DNA of 64,000 bases from Nocardioides sp. GY 10127. Lineage in GTDB: Bacteria > Actinomycetota > Actinomycetes > Propionibacteriales > Nocardioidaceae. Positions 1 to 12,350 of the stretch are shown here, piece after piece. The DNA lies in the NCBI RefSeq assembly GCF_004919085.1, contig NZ_STGL01000007.1:434001-498000 (forward strand), written 5' to 3'. Under the pieces are notes generated by a model that was given only the letters and a program-made list of their open reading frames with translations, ran no database searches and had not been told where the DNA came from. The position numbers and the translations under genes are program-made. Position 1 is the first letter of the stretch; every line of letters begins with the position of its first letter.

Positions 1-564
1 GGCGTCCTCGTCGCGCAGGCGATGGGCCGGTGGGGCAACTACTTCAACCAGGAGCTGTACGGGAAGCCCACGACGCTGCCCTGGGGCCTGGAGATCGACC
101 CGGACCGCGACTCCGTGCGGGCGCAGTACCCCGCCGACACCCTCTTCCAGCCGACGTTCCTCTACGAGTCGCTGTGGGACCTCGGCGCGTTCTTCCTGGT
201 GATCTGGCTCGACCGCCGGTTCAAGCTGGGCCACGGTCGGGTGCTGGCCGCCTACGTGATGGCCTACACCGCCGGCCGCGCCTGGATCGAGTACCTCCGG
301 ATCGACTCCGTCGAGCTCTCCGACGTGGGCGGCCTGCGGTGGAACGTGTGGGTCGCGCTGGTCTGCTTCCTGGTGGCCGCCGTGTACTTCGCGATCTCCT
401 CGCGGCTGCGTCCCGGCCGGGAGACCGACGTCCTGACCGCCCGCGGGCACGCCCTGCGGGACGAGGAGCCGGGGGAGGAGCCCGCGGAGGACACCGCGGA
501 GGCCACGGCGGAGGAGCCCGCGGAGGAGCCCGGCGACGACGAGGACCCGCCCGGAGCGTCCTGA
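1..564 (+). CDS. lgt: Prolipoprotein diacylglyceryl transferase (C-terminal part)
   Basis: Membrane enzyme that moves diacylglycerol from phosphatidylglycerol onto the lipobox cysteine of pre-lipoproteins. The frame is open from base 1, so the gene begins upstream; 187 residues are visible. The signature [10 protein letters not shown] is at visible residues 9-18, followed by the segment around F-L-Y-E-S-L-W-D and two further membrane helices. The last 45 residues are an acidic E/P/A-rich tail seen in many actinobacterial Lgt proteins and not needed for catalysis. It lies upstream of gltB on the same strand, separated by about 275 bases that hold a candidate gltB promoter. One likely lipoprotein substrate in this window is the binding protein at 14.6-16.0 kb. 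Confidence 0.93.
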   Translation, partial: GVLVAQAMGRWGNYFNQELYGKPTTLPWGLEIDPDRDSVRAQYPADTLFQPTFLYESLWDLGAFFLVIWLDRRFKLGHGRVLAAYVMAYTAGRAWIEYLRIDSVELSDVGGLRWNVWVALVCFLVAAVYFAISSRLRPGRETDVLTARGHALRDEEPGEEPAEDTAEATAEEPAEEPGDDEDPPGAS

Positions 565-661
565 CGCCCTGCTGACCTGCGGCGACGCAGGTAGCGCGCC
601 GGCCGCGACGGGCCTCACAGGGCCCGCTGCGGCTTCTCACTCCTTGGTCACGGGGTCCGCA

Positions 662-693
662 GTTCAGGACATCACGAAACCCGGTGGTAATCT
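662..693 (+). promoter_or_regulatory. Candidate gltB promoter and leader
   Basis: A -10-like TAATCT is at 688-693, with no strong -35. If used, it gives a leader of about 140 bases before gltB. Just downstream, CCCAC/GTGGG arms form a short hairpin near 695-709. Nothing else is recognisable between lgt and gltB. Confidence 0.3.
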
Positions 694-838
694 TCCCACC
701 GCGAGTGGGCCAATGTCGTCCCCTGCAGTACATGCTGGCGCTGTTGCCAGTTCCGCACCACCCGCCAGCTGCCCGGTGGGCCCGCTCGTCGCACGAGCCG
801 TGGCCTGCCTGGCGCCGACGACGACGGGAGACACCCCG

Positions 839-5395
<4,557 letters not shown>

Positions 5396-5461
5396 TCGCC
5401 TGGTTCCCACCTTCCCGTGCGCGGTGCGCACGGCCAGCACGACGATGGAGGGCTGAGCAAG

Positions 5462-6928
5462 ATGGCTGACCCGAAGGGCTTCCTCAAGGAGGGACGTCAG
5501 GTCGCCGGCCGTCGTCCCGTCGAGGAGCGCGTCAACGACTGGGACGAGGTCTACCCGGACGGCATCGGTCGCGCGCTGCTGCCGATCATCACGCCGCAGG
5601 CGAGCCGCTGCATGGACTGCGGCATCCCGTTCTGCCACCAGGGCTGCCCGCTGGGCAACATCATCCCGGAGTGGAACGACCTGGTGTGGCGCGGTGACTG
5701 GAAGGACGCCATCGAGCGTCTGCACGCGACCAACAACTTCCCGGAGTTCACCGGTCGCCTCTGCCCGGCGCCCTGCGAGACCGCCTGCGTGCTGGGCATC
5801 AACCAGGACCCGGTGACCATCAAGAACGTCGAGGTCTCGATCATCGACCGCGCGTGGGAGTCGGGTCACGTGACCCCGCAGCCGCCGGAGTGGCTCTCGG
5901 GCCGCACCGTCGCGGTCGTCGGGTCGGGCCCCGCGGGCCTCGCCGCCGCGCAGCAGCTCACCCGTGCCGGCCACACCGTGGCCGTCTACGAGCGGGCCGA
6001 CGCCATCGGTGGCCTCCTGCGCTACGGCATCCCCGAGTTCAAGATGGAGAAGAAGCACCTCGACCGGCGTCTGGACCAGATGCGCCGCGAGGGCACCGTC
6101 TTCCGGGCGGGCGTGGACGTCGGTGCGGAGCTGACCGGCGAGAAGCTGGTCGAGCGCTACGACGCGGTCGTCCTGGCCATGGGCTCGACGGTCGCTCGCG
6201 ACCTCAACGCCCCGGGCCGCCAGCTCGGTGGCATCCACCAGGCGATGGAGTTCCTGCCGCAGGCCAACCGCGTCGCGGTGGGCCAGAGCGTCGAGGGGCA
6301 GATCACCGCGACCGACAAGCACGTCGTCATCATCGGCGGCGGCGACACCGGCGCGGACTGCCTCGGCACGTCCATCCGCCAGGGCGCGAAGTCGATCACC
6401 CAGCTGGAGATCATGCCGCAGCCCGGTGAGGACCGGCCCGCGGGCCAGCCCTGGCCGACCTACCCGATGATCTACCGCGTCTCCTCGGCCCACGAGGAGG
6501 GTGGCGAGCGCGTCTACTCGGCCTCCACGAAGGAGTTCGTTGGCGACGAGACCGGTCACGTCAAGGCGCTGCGCCTCGTCGAGGTCGTCTTCGAGGGCGG
6601 CAAGCTGACGGAGGTCGAGGGCACCGAGCGGGAGATCCCCGCCGACCTGGTGCTGTTCGCGATGGGCTTCACCGGCCCGCAGCGCACCGGCCTCGTGGAG
6701 CAGCTCGGCCTCGAGCTGGACGAGCGCGGCAACATCAAGCGCGACGGCGACTACGCCTCGTCCCGCCCCGGCGTCTTCGTGGCCGGCGACGCCGGTCGCG
6801 GCCAGTCGCTCATCGTGTGGGCGATCGCCGAGGGCCGCGCGGCGGCCTCCAAGGTGGACGCGTACCTCACCGGTTCCACGGCGCTGCCCGCGCCGGTCAA
6901 GCCGACGGACCGCCCGCTGATGGCCTGA
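5462..6928 (+). CDS. gltD: Glutamate synthase small subunit
   Basis: Beta subunit of GOGAT: an FAD/4Fe-4S protein that passes electrons from NADPH to the large subunit. It has 488 residues. The ATG start is preceded by GGAGGG at about ten bases and begins M-A-D-P-K-G-F. The N-terminal cysteine-rich segment (C-M-D-C-G-I-P-F-C-H-Q-G-C-P, then C-P-A-P-C-E-T-A-C) binds the clusters. The FAD Rossmann motif V-V-G-S-G-P-A-G-L-A is near residue 155, and the NADPH motif I-I-G-G-G-D-T-G-A-D-C lies in the middle. It is co-transcribed with gltB and ends before a strong terminator hairpin. Confidence 0.97.
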   Translation: MADPKGFLKEGRQVAGRRPVEERVNDWDEVYPDGIGRALLPIITPQASRCMDCGIPFCHQGCPLGNIIPEWNDLVWRGDWKDAIERLHATNNFPEFTGRLCPAPCETACVLGINQDPVTIKNVEVSIIDRAWESGHVTPQPPEWLSGRTVAVVGSGPAGLAAAQQLTRAGHTVAVYERADAIGGLLRYGIPEFKMEKKHLDRRLDQMRREGTVFRAGVDVGAELTGEKLVERYDAVVLAMGSTVARDLNAPGRQLGGIHQAMEFLPQANRVAVGQSVEGQITATDKHVVIIGGGDTGADCLGTSIRQGAKSITQLEIMPQPGEDRPAGQPWPTYPMIYRVSSAHEEGGERVYSASTKEFVGDETGHVKALRLVEVVFEGGKLTEVEGTEREIPADLVLFAMGFTGPQRTGLVEQLGLELDERGNIKRDGDYASSRPGVFVAGDAGRGQSLIVWAIAEGRAAASKVDAYLTGSTALPAPVKPTDRPLMA

Positions 6929-6953
6929 GCGCCGCACCCCGTAGCTCCACGCC

Positions 6954-6990
6954 CGACGCCGGGCCGACCCTCGTGGTCGGCCCGGCGTCG
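6954..6990 (+). terminator. Terminator after gltBD
   Basis: A perfect 16-bp inverted repeat (arms 6954-6969 and 6975-6990) encloses the 5-base loop CTCGT. No T-tract follows, as is common in high-GC actinobacteria. It sits 25 bases after the gltD stop. Confidence 0.7.
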
Positions 6991-7066
6991 GCGTTCCCGG
7001 GCACACCCCCGGCCTCCATCGGACCCCGGGACGAGGGAGTGGCGCGCGACACGCCGACGGGGCGCG

Positions 7067-7085
7067 GAACTTATCAGACAAGTTC
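7067..7085. promoter_or_regulatory. Inverted repeat upstream of pyk
   Basis: GAACTT and AAGTTC arms are separated by 7 bases, about 80 bases before the pyk start. The spacing suits a dimeric repressor or activator site. The cognate regulator is unknown. Confidence 0.35.
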
Positions 7086-7132
7086 TGGCAGGTGAGGGGT
7101 GAAGAGTGGTGGTCCAGTGGGTAGCCGGTGTC

Positions 7133-7159
7133 TGGATCGATCCAATCTGCGGCTAGTCT
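7133..7159 (+). promoter_or_regulatory. pyk promoter with palindrome over the -35 region
   Basis: The -10 box TAGTCT (7154-7159) ends six bases before the pyk GTG, so the mRNA is probably leaderless. The perfect 12-bp palindrome TGGATCGATCCA (7133-7144) covers the -35 position, where no good -35 hexamer is visible. This suits a regulator-dependent promoter. Confidence 0.5.
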
Positions 7160-7165
7160 GGTCGG

Positions 7166-8629
7166 GTGCGTAGAGCCAAGATCGTCTGCACCCTGGGACC
7201 CGCCACGGAGTCCCCCCGCCGCATCCGTGAACTCGTGTACGCCGGCATGGATGTCGCGCGTCTCAACATGAGCCACGGAAGCCAGGAGGAGCACGCGGAG
7301 CGTTACCACCACGTGCGCTCCGCGAGCGACGACAGCGGCAAGGCCGTTGCCGTCCTCGCCGACCTCCAGGGCCCCAAGATCCGTCTGGAGAAGTTCGCCG
7401 ACGGACCCGTCCACCTCCGTCGAGGCATGGAGTGGACCATCACGACCCGGGACGTCCCGGGCGACGCCGAGAGCTGCGGCACCACCTACAAGGGCCTGCC
7501 CGGCGACGTGAAGGTCGGCGACCCGATCCTCATCGACGACGGCAAGGTCCGCCTCCGCGCCATCGAGGTCGACGAGACCGACGTGCGCTGCGAGGTCCTG
7601 GTCGGCGGCAAGGTGTCCGACCACAAGGGCATCAACCTGCCCGGCGTCGCCGTCTCCGTCCCCGCCATGAGCGAGAAGGACATCGAGGACCTGCGCTTCG
7701 CGCTGCACCTCGGCGTCGACTTCATCGCGCTGTCCTTCGTCCGCGACGCCAAGGACGCGGCCGACGTGCGCGAGATCATGGAGGAGGAGGGCATCTTCCG
7801 CCCGATCATCGCCAAGATCGAGAAGCCCCAGGCGATCGACAACCTCGACGAGGTCATCCGCGCGTTCGACGGCTTCATGGTGGCCCGCGGCGACCTTGCC
7901 GTGGAGTGCCCGCTGGAGGACGTGCCCTTCCTGCAGAAGCAGATCGTCGAGAAGGCGCGCCTCAACGCCAAGCCGGTCATCGTCGCGACCCAGATGCTCG
8001 AGTCGATGATCTCCAGCCCGTCGCCGACCCGCGCCGAGGCCTCGGACGTCGCCAACGCCGTCCTCGACGGTGCCGACGCGGTCATGCTCTCGGGCGAGAC
8101 CAGCGTGGGTGACTACCCGATCCACACCGTGGAGACGATGGCCCGCATCGTCGAGGCGACCGAGCGTCGAGCGCTGGCCGACGACCGCCTCGGCTTCGCC
8201 GACATCCAGTGGCGCCCGCGGACCAAGTCCGGCGTCATCGCCAAGGCGGCCGGCGACGTGGCCGAGGGCGTGGACGCGTCCTACCTGGTGGCTTTCACGA
8301 CCACCGGCGACACCGCGCGCCGCATGTCCCGCCTGCGCGGGCGTGCGCCCATCCTGGCCTTCAGCCCCGAGCGCCAGGTCCGGTCGCGCCTCGCCCTCAC
8401 GTGGGGCGTGGAGACGTTCCTGACCGAGGACGCCGAGCACACCGACCAGATGGTGCGCCAGGTCGACGAGGCGCTGCTGAAGATCGGCCGCGTCGAGGAG
8501 GGCGACCTGGTCGTGATCGTGGCCGGTGCGCCCCCGGGCATCCCCGGTTCGACCAACGCGCTCCGGGTCCACCGCATGGGCGACGCGATCAACCACGTCA
8601 CCCCGGCCTACGAGCCGCGCGAGTCCTGA
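7166..8629 (+). CDS. pyk: Pyruvate kinase
   Basis: Last step of glycolysis: phosphoenolpyruvate plus ADP to pyruvate plus ATP, in the cytoplasm. It has 487 residues, normal length. It begins R-R-A-K-I-V-C-T-L-G-P-A-T; the N-M-S-H-G substrate segment is near residue 36, the active-site signature around I-I-A-K-I-E-K-P lies in the middle, then G-D-L-A-V-E, and M-L-S-G-E-T-S in the A domain. The C-terminal allosteric domain is intact. The GTG start has no ribosome binding site but lies six bases after the -10 box TAGTCT, so it is likely leaderless. It is a single-gene unit closed by a 20-bp terminator stem. Confidence 0.97.
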   Translation: MRRAKIVCTLGPATESPRRIRELVYAGMDVARLNMSHGSQEEHAERYHHVRSASDDSGKAVAVLADLQGPKIRLEKFADGPVHLRRGMEWTITTRDVPGDAESCGTTYKGLPGDVKVGDPILIDDGKVRLRAIEVDETDVRCEVLVGGKVSDHKGINLPGVAVSVPAMSEKDIEDLRFALHLGVDFIALSFVRDAKDAADVREIMEEEGIFRPIIAKIEKPQAIDNLDEVIRAFDGFMVARGDLAVECPLEDVPFLQKQIVEKARLNAKPVIVATQMLESMISSPSPTRAEASDVANAVLDGADAVMLSGETSVGDYPIHTVETMARIVEATERRALADDRLGFADIQWRPRTKSGVIAKAAGDVAEGVDASYLVAFTTTGDTARRMSRLRGRAPILAFSPERQVRSRLALTWGVETFLTEDAEHTDQMVRQVDEALLKIGRVEEGDLVVIVAGAPPGIPGSTNALRVHRMGDAINHVTPAYEPRES

Positions 8630-8635
8630 GCAGAC

Positions 8636-8679
8636 GCGACGAGGGCCGCCCCACCGGAAGGTGGGGCGGCCCTCGTCGC
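8636..8679. terminator. Bidirectional terminator between pyk and tRNA
   Basis: A perfect 20-bp stem (8636-8655 with 8660-8679) has the tetraloop GGAA. It lies seven bases after the pyk stop and just beyond the 3' end of the convergent tRNA gene, so it can serve both. Confidence 0.85.
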
Positions 8680-8684
8680 ATTCC

Positions 8685-8760
8685 TGGTGCCCCGGGTGGG
8701 ACTCGAACCCACACTGGCGGTGGTTTGAGCACCGTGTCTCTGCCGTTGGACTACCGGGGC
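8685..8760 (-). tRNA. tRNA with anticodon CAA (tRNA-Leu by anticodon)
   Basis: A 76-nt cloverleaf on the minus strand with encoded CCA. The acceptor stem GCCCCGG pairs perfectly with CCGGGGC and the discriminator is A. The anticodon stem is CGGTG/CACCG with loop CTCAAAC (anticodon CAA, reads UUG). The T arm is GTGGG-TTCGAGT-CCCAC. The D stem has only three pairs (GTC/GAC) plus a C-A mismatch, like many tRNA-Leu. Oddly, the variable loop is only five bases (CCAGT), whereas bacterial tRNA-Leu normally carries a long variable arm. Upstream on the minus strand a -10-like TACCCT is centred about 15 bases before the gene. Confidence 0.9.
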
Positions 8761-8849
8761 GGGGCCAGGGGAAGGGTACAAGGCTCCGCGACACGTGATG
8801 TCCCTCGCCCGCCGAGCCGGACAGCGGGCGGGTGGCCTAATCTTCTCGC

Positions 8850-9452
8850 GTGAGCACCGCAGCTTCCCCCCGCACCGTCGTCATCGCCGAGGACGAGGTC
8901 CTCATCCGCATGGACCTGGCCGAGATGCTGGGCGAGGAGGGCTACGACGTCGTGGGCCAGGCCGGCGACGGCCAGCAGGCGATCGAGCTCGCCGAGTCGC
9001 TGCGGCCCGACCTCGTCATCGTCGACGTCAAGATGCCGGTCCTCGACGGCATCGCGGCCGCGGAGTCGATCGCCGGTCAGCGCATCGCGCCGGTCATCGT
9101 GCTCACCGCCTTCAGCCAGCGCGACCTCGTGGAGCGGGCGCGCGACGCCGGGGCCATGGCCTACCTCGTCAAGCCGTTCTCCAAGAGCGACCTCGTGCCC
9201 GCCATCGAGATGGCGGTGAGCCGCTTCGCCGAGGTGGCCGCCCTGGAGTCCGAGGTCGCCGACCTCACCGAGCGGCTCGAGACCCGCAAGGTCGTCGACC
9301 GGGCCAAGGGTGTCCTCCAGGCCCAGCTCGGGCTCTCCGAGGCCGACGCGTTCCGGTGGATCCAGAAGACGGCCATGGACCTGCGCCTGTCGATGCGTCA
9401 GGTGGCCGACGGCGTCCTGACCCACGGCCCGGACCTCGCGGCCGGCAGCTGA
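8850..9452 (+). CDS. pdtaR: ANTAR-domain response regulator (PdtaR-like)
   Basis: Cytoplasmic two-component regulator of 200 residues. An N-terminal receiver domain has acidic residues E14-D15, phospho-acceptor D59 in V-I-V-D-V-K-M-P, T in L-T-A-F and the switch Lys in Y-L-V-K-P-F. A coiled linker leads to a C-terminal ANTAR RNA-binding domain (about 140-195) with the conserved A-K-G-V-L-Q-A motif. ANTAR proteins bind paired hairpins in mRNA leaders and prevent termination. The position beside pyk and upstream of polA matches mycobacterial pdtaR (Rv1626), hence the symbol; its partner kinase PdtaS is not in this window. The GTG start follows TAATCT by six bases, so it is probably leaderless. 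Confidence 0.9.
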   Translation: MSTAASPRTVVIAEDEVLIRMDLAEMLGEEGYDVVGQAGDGQQAIELAESLRPDLVIVDVKMPVLDGIAAAESIAGQRIAPVIVLTAFSQRDLVERARDAGAMAYLVKPFSKSDLVPAIEMAVSRFAEVAALESEVADLTERLETRKVVDRAKGVLQAQLGLSEADAFRWIQKTAMDLRLSMRQVADGVLTHGPDLAAGS

Positions 9453-9462
9453 GCCACCGCTG

Positions 9463-9480
9463 AGGGCCCTGGGCCCTTCT
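9463..9480 (+). terminator. Weak terminator after pdtaR
   Basis: A 6-bp stem AGGGCC/GGCCCT with a 3-base loop is followed by the T-rich TCTCCTTC. It is shorter than the other terminators in the window. Confidence 0.4.
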
Positions 9481-9600
9481 CCTTCACGCAGCGGCGTCGC
9501 GGAGCAACAACCCTGCCCGCGAGCCACCCCGTCCCGGCCCCGTCACCTCGCGCAGAAGTTCCCGGTCAGTAGCCGGGCGGCGCAGGTCACGGGGCCGGTC

Positions 9601-9615
9601 ACGGTCCGGGACCGT
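9601..9615. promoter_or_regulatory. Palindrome in the liv upstream region
   Basis: ACGGTCC-G-GGACCGT is a perfect 15-base palindrome about 170 bases before livH. The whole 9481-9774 stretch holds no gene. A weak promoter candidate (TTGGCG, 16-base spacer, TAGGCC) lies near 9690-9718. The palindrome could be an operator for the liv operon. Confidence 0.35.
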
Positions 9616-9774
9616 TCGGTCTCACCTCGGAAACGACGGGGTAAAGCAGCCGCTTCCCCCGCTGACGAAAGCCCTGACATGTGGTTGGGTTGGCGGGTTC
9701 CGGGCCACACCTAGGCCCGCGCGCACGCGTACGAGCGCATGCTCGAGCACGCTCGAAGAAGGAGAACCATCTTG

Positions 9775-11139
9775 GTGTCCACCACACCGACCTGGGGGCG
9801 CCCCCGGGCCAGGGGCGCGACGGGGCTGATCGCTCTTGTCGCCGCGCTGGCCGGCGGGCTGCTCCTCCTGGCGGCCCCCGGGGCCTCTGCGACGACCACC
9901 TCCACGTTCTGCGTCCCGCAGGCCGACGTCTCCGCCTGTGTCAGCGGCACCGTCGGCAACCGTACCGACCCCATCGAGGGCGCGGACGTCACGCTGCTGG
10001 ACGAGAACGAGGCCGAGGTCGACACCGTGACCACCGGTGCCGACGGCAAGTTCAGCTTCCAGGTCGACAAGGCCGGCACGTACTACGTGTCCGTGGACCC
10101 GGACTCGCTGCCGGACGACCAGGAGATCATTCCTCCCGCGGACAAGTTCCAGGGTCCTGACGGCAGCCTCATCGTGACCGTGACGCTCGGGCAGACCACC
10201 GTCCCCGCGCTCGAGGTCCGCTCCGTGGACTACAAGGCGGGCGGTGCCGGTCTCGGCACCCAGCTCATCCAGAGCGTCGTCCAGGGCCTGCGCCTCGGCC
10301 TGCTCCTGGCGCTGGCGTCGATCGGCCTCTCGCTGATCTACGGCACGACGGGCCTGTCGAACTTCGCACACGCGGAGCAGGTGACGCTGGGCGGCATGCT
10401 CGGCTACGCCTTCTGCAACGTGCTCGGCCTGAACCTCTGGCTCGGCGTGGTCATCGTGACCCTCATCTGTGCGGCCACCGGCTACGCCCAGGACCGCATC
10501 CTCTGGCAGCCGCTGCGCCGCCGCGGCCTGGGCCTGACCCAGCTGATGATCGTCACGATCGGCCTCTCGATGGCCGCGCAGTACACCTTCCAGTTCTTCG
10601 TGGGCGCCGACACCCAGAAGGTCGTCGTGGAGTCGTTCTCCAGCTTCACGGTCGGCCCGGTCACCCTCACCTGGATGTCGCTCATCGCCATGGGCATCTC
10701 CCTGGTCGTGATCGGCCTCGTGGGCTACGTCCTCCTCTTCACGCGCGTCGGCCAGGCCACGCGCGCGGTCTCGGACAACCCGGCCCTCGCCGCGGCGTCC
10801 GGCATCGACGTCGACAGGATCATCCGGGGCGTGTGGACGGCCGCGGCCGGCCTCGCCGGCCTCGGCGGCATCCTCTACGCGCTCGTCGTCTCCAACGGCA
10901 TCCGCTGGGACACGGGCATGCAGATCCTGCTGCTGCTGTTCGCCGCCGTCACCCTGGGTGGCCTCGGCACGGCGTTCGGCGCCTTCATCGGCGCGATCAT
11001 CATCGGCCTCGTCGTCGAGCTCGCCGGCCCCCTCGGGGCGCCCGGTGACCTCAAGTACGCCGTCGCCCTGATCATCCTGATCCTTCTGCTCCTCGTGCGG
11101 CCCCAGGGCCTGCTCGGGCGTGCTTCGCGGGTCGGCTGA
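9775..11139 (+). CDS. livH: Branched-chain amino acid ABC transporter permease with extracytoplasmic N-terminal domain
   Basis: LivH-type inner-membrane permease of a hydrophobic amino acid importer. The permease part (about residue 160 onward, from G-T-Q-L-I-Q-S-V-V-Q-G-L) has eight or so membrane helices and the N-F-A-H/G-E motif. Unusually it follows a signal-peptide-like hydrophobic stretch ending A-S-A (residues 15-40), a two-cysteine segment, and an Ig-like domain of about 60 residues with the G-x-V-x-x-x-x-G-A-x-V-x-L and G-x-F-x-F pattern of carboxypeptidase-regulatory/SdrD-B folds. The GTG start has AAGGAG ten bases upstream; in-frame TTG 9772 is equally possible. It gives 454 residues against about 290 for a plain LivH. 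livM follows 11 bases downstream. Confidence 0.9.
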   Translation: MSTTPTWGRPRARGATGLIALVAALAGGLLLLAAPGASATTTSTFCVPQADVSACVSGTVGNRTDPIEGADVTLLDENEAEVDTVTTGADGKFSFQVDKAGTYYVSVDPDSLPDDQEIIPPADKFQGPDGSLIVTVTLGQTTVPALEVRSVDYKAGGAGLGTQLIQSVVQGLRLGLLLALASIGLSLIYGTTGLSNFAHAEQVTLGGMLGYAFCNVLGLNLWLGVVIVTLICAATGYAQDRILWQPLRRRGLGLTQLMIVTIGLSMAAQYTFQFFVGADTQKVVVESFSSFTVGPVTLTWMSLIAMGISLVVIGLVGYVLLFTRVGQATRAVSDNPALAAASGIDVDRIIRGVWTAAAGLAGLGGILYALVVSNGIRWDTGMQILLLLFAAVTLGGLGTAFGAFIGAIIIGLVVELAGPLGAPGDLKYAVALIILILLLLVRPQGLLGRASRVG

Positions 11140-11150
11140 GGAGGACCACT

Positions 11151-12350
11151 GTGGACACGATCCTGAACATCCTGTCGAACTCCGTGGAGGAGGCCATCGC
11201 GCCGACCACCGCGGGTCTCGTCATCGCCGTCATCGGCCTGAACATCCACTTCGGCTTCACCGGCCTCATGAACATCGGCCAGGCCGGCTTCATGCTGCTC
11301 GGTGCCTACGGCATGGCCATCTCCATCACCCAGGGCCTGGGCATGTTCCTGGCCGTCGTGGTCGGCCTGCTCGTCGCCGTCGTCTTCGCCTTCATCCTGG
11401 GCGCACCGACACTGAAGCTACGAGGGGACTACCTCGCGATCGTCACGATCTCCGCAGCGGAGATCATCCGGTACGTAGGACGCCTCGCGGCGCTCGAGCC
11501 GTGGACCGGTGGCTCCCAGGGCATCTTCGGCAAGAGCTACCAGCCGGCCTTCGTGAAGCTGTCGTTCTTCGGTGACGGGTCCTTCACCCTGCTGCCCGTC
11601 AACTACAAGAGCCTCGGTCTCGGCACCGCCGGGCAGACCATCGGTCTCCTCCTGCTCATCGCCGTCATCGTCGCGCTGGTCATGCTCGCCAAGGCGATGC
11701 GGACCGGCGAGGGCACCCTCGCCGGGCTGGCCGCCAACCGCACCGTGGCGCGCGTCGTCATGACCGTGCTCGGCGTCCTGACCTTCGTCCTGATGTTCTT
11801 CGTCTTCCCGGTCAGCTACGGCCGCACCGGCACCAACGGCTGGTGGGTCCGCGCCGTCGCCTGGTTCTTCGTGGGCGTCTCGCTGCTCATCACCTGGCTG
11901 CTGGTCCGCAGCCCCTGGGGCCGTGCCCTCAAGGGCGTGCGTGAGGACGAGGAGGCCATGCGCTCGCTCGGCAAGAACGTCTACGTCATCAAGATGCAGG
12001 CGCTCATCATCGGCGGCATGTTCGGTGCCTTCGGCGGCATGGTCTACGTGATCAGCCAGTCGGTGCAGGCGGACGCCATGGGTCGGCAGCTGACCTTCTT
12101 CGCCTACACCGCGCTCCTGCTCGGTGGCGCGGCGGCGATCTTCGGCCCGGTCCTCGGCACCACGCTGTTCTTCGGTGCCCGCATCCTCATCCGCGGTCTG
12201 GCCGCTGCCTACATCCCGAACTCGATCATGGGTGACCAGCAGACGGAGCAGTTCAGCTACATCGTGGTCGGCGTCGGCCTGATGCTGCTGGTCATCTTCC
12301 GACCGCAGGGAATCCTCGGCAACAAGAGGGAGCTCCGGTTCAATGTCTGA
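11151..12350 (+). CDS. livM: Branched-chain amino acid ABC transporter permease LivM
   Basis: Second permease of the importer, 399 residues and multi-spanning. It contains G-L-M-N-I-G-Q-A-G-F near residue 35, matching the LivM family motif, and the L-K-L-R-G-D-Y-L-A-I segment that contacts the ATPase near residue 85. An insertion of about 60 residues with two extra hydrophobic helices (about 175-245) makes it longer than typical LivM (about 320-350). The GTG start has GAGGAGG, which overlaps the livH stop codon, six bases upstream; translation is therefore coupled to livH. The last 8 bases overlap livG. Confidence 0.92.
   Translation: MDTILNILSNSVEEAIAPTTAGLVIAVIGLNIHFGFTGLMNIGQAGFMLLGAYGMAISITQGLGMFLAVVVGLLVAVVFAFILGAPTLKLRGDYLAIVTISAAEIIRYVGRLAALEPWTGGSQGIFGKSYQPAFVKLSFFGDGSFTLLPVNYKSLGLGTAGQTIGLLLLIAVIVALVMLAKAMRTGEGTLAGLAANRTVARVVMTVLGVLTFVLMFFVFPVSYGRTGTNGWWVRAVAWFFVGVSLLITWLLVRSPWGRALKGVREDEEAMRSLGKNVYVIKMQALIIGGMFGAFGGMVYVISQSVQADAMGRQLTFFAYTALLLGGAAAIFGPVLGTTLFFGARILIRGLAAAYIPNSIMGDQQTEQFSYIVVGVGLMLLVIFRPQGILGNKRELRFNV

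Noticed and set aside
713..838. N-terminal extension of gltB from ATG 713
   Set aside because: In frame but without a ribosome binding site; it would give a 64-residue pro-segment before the catalytic cysteine, while GTG 839 has GGGAG at the right distance.
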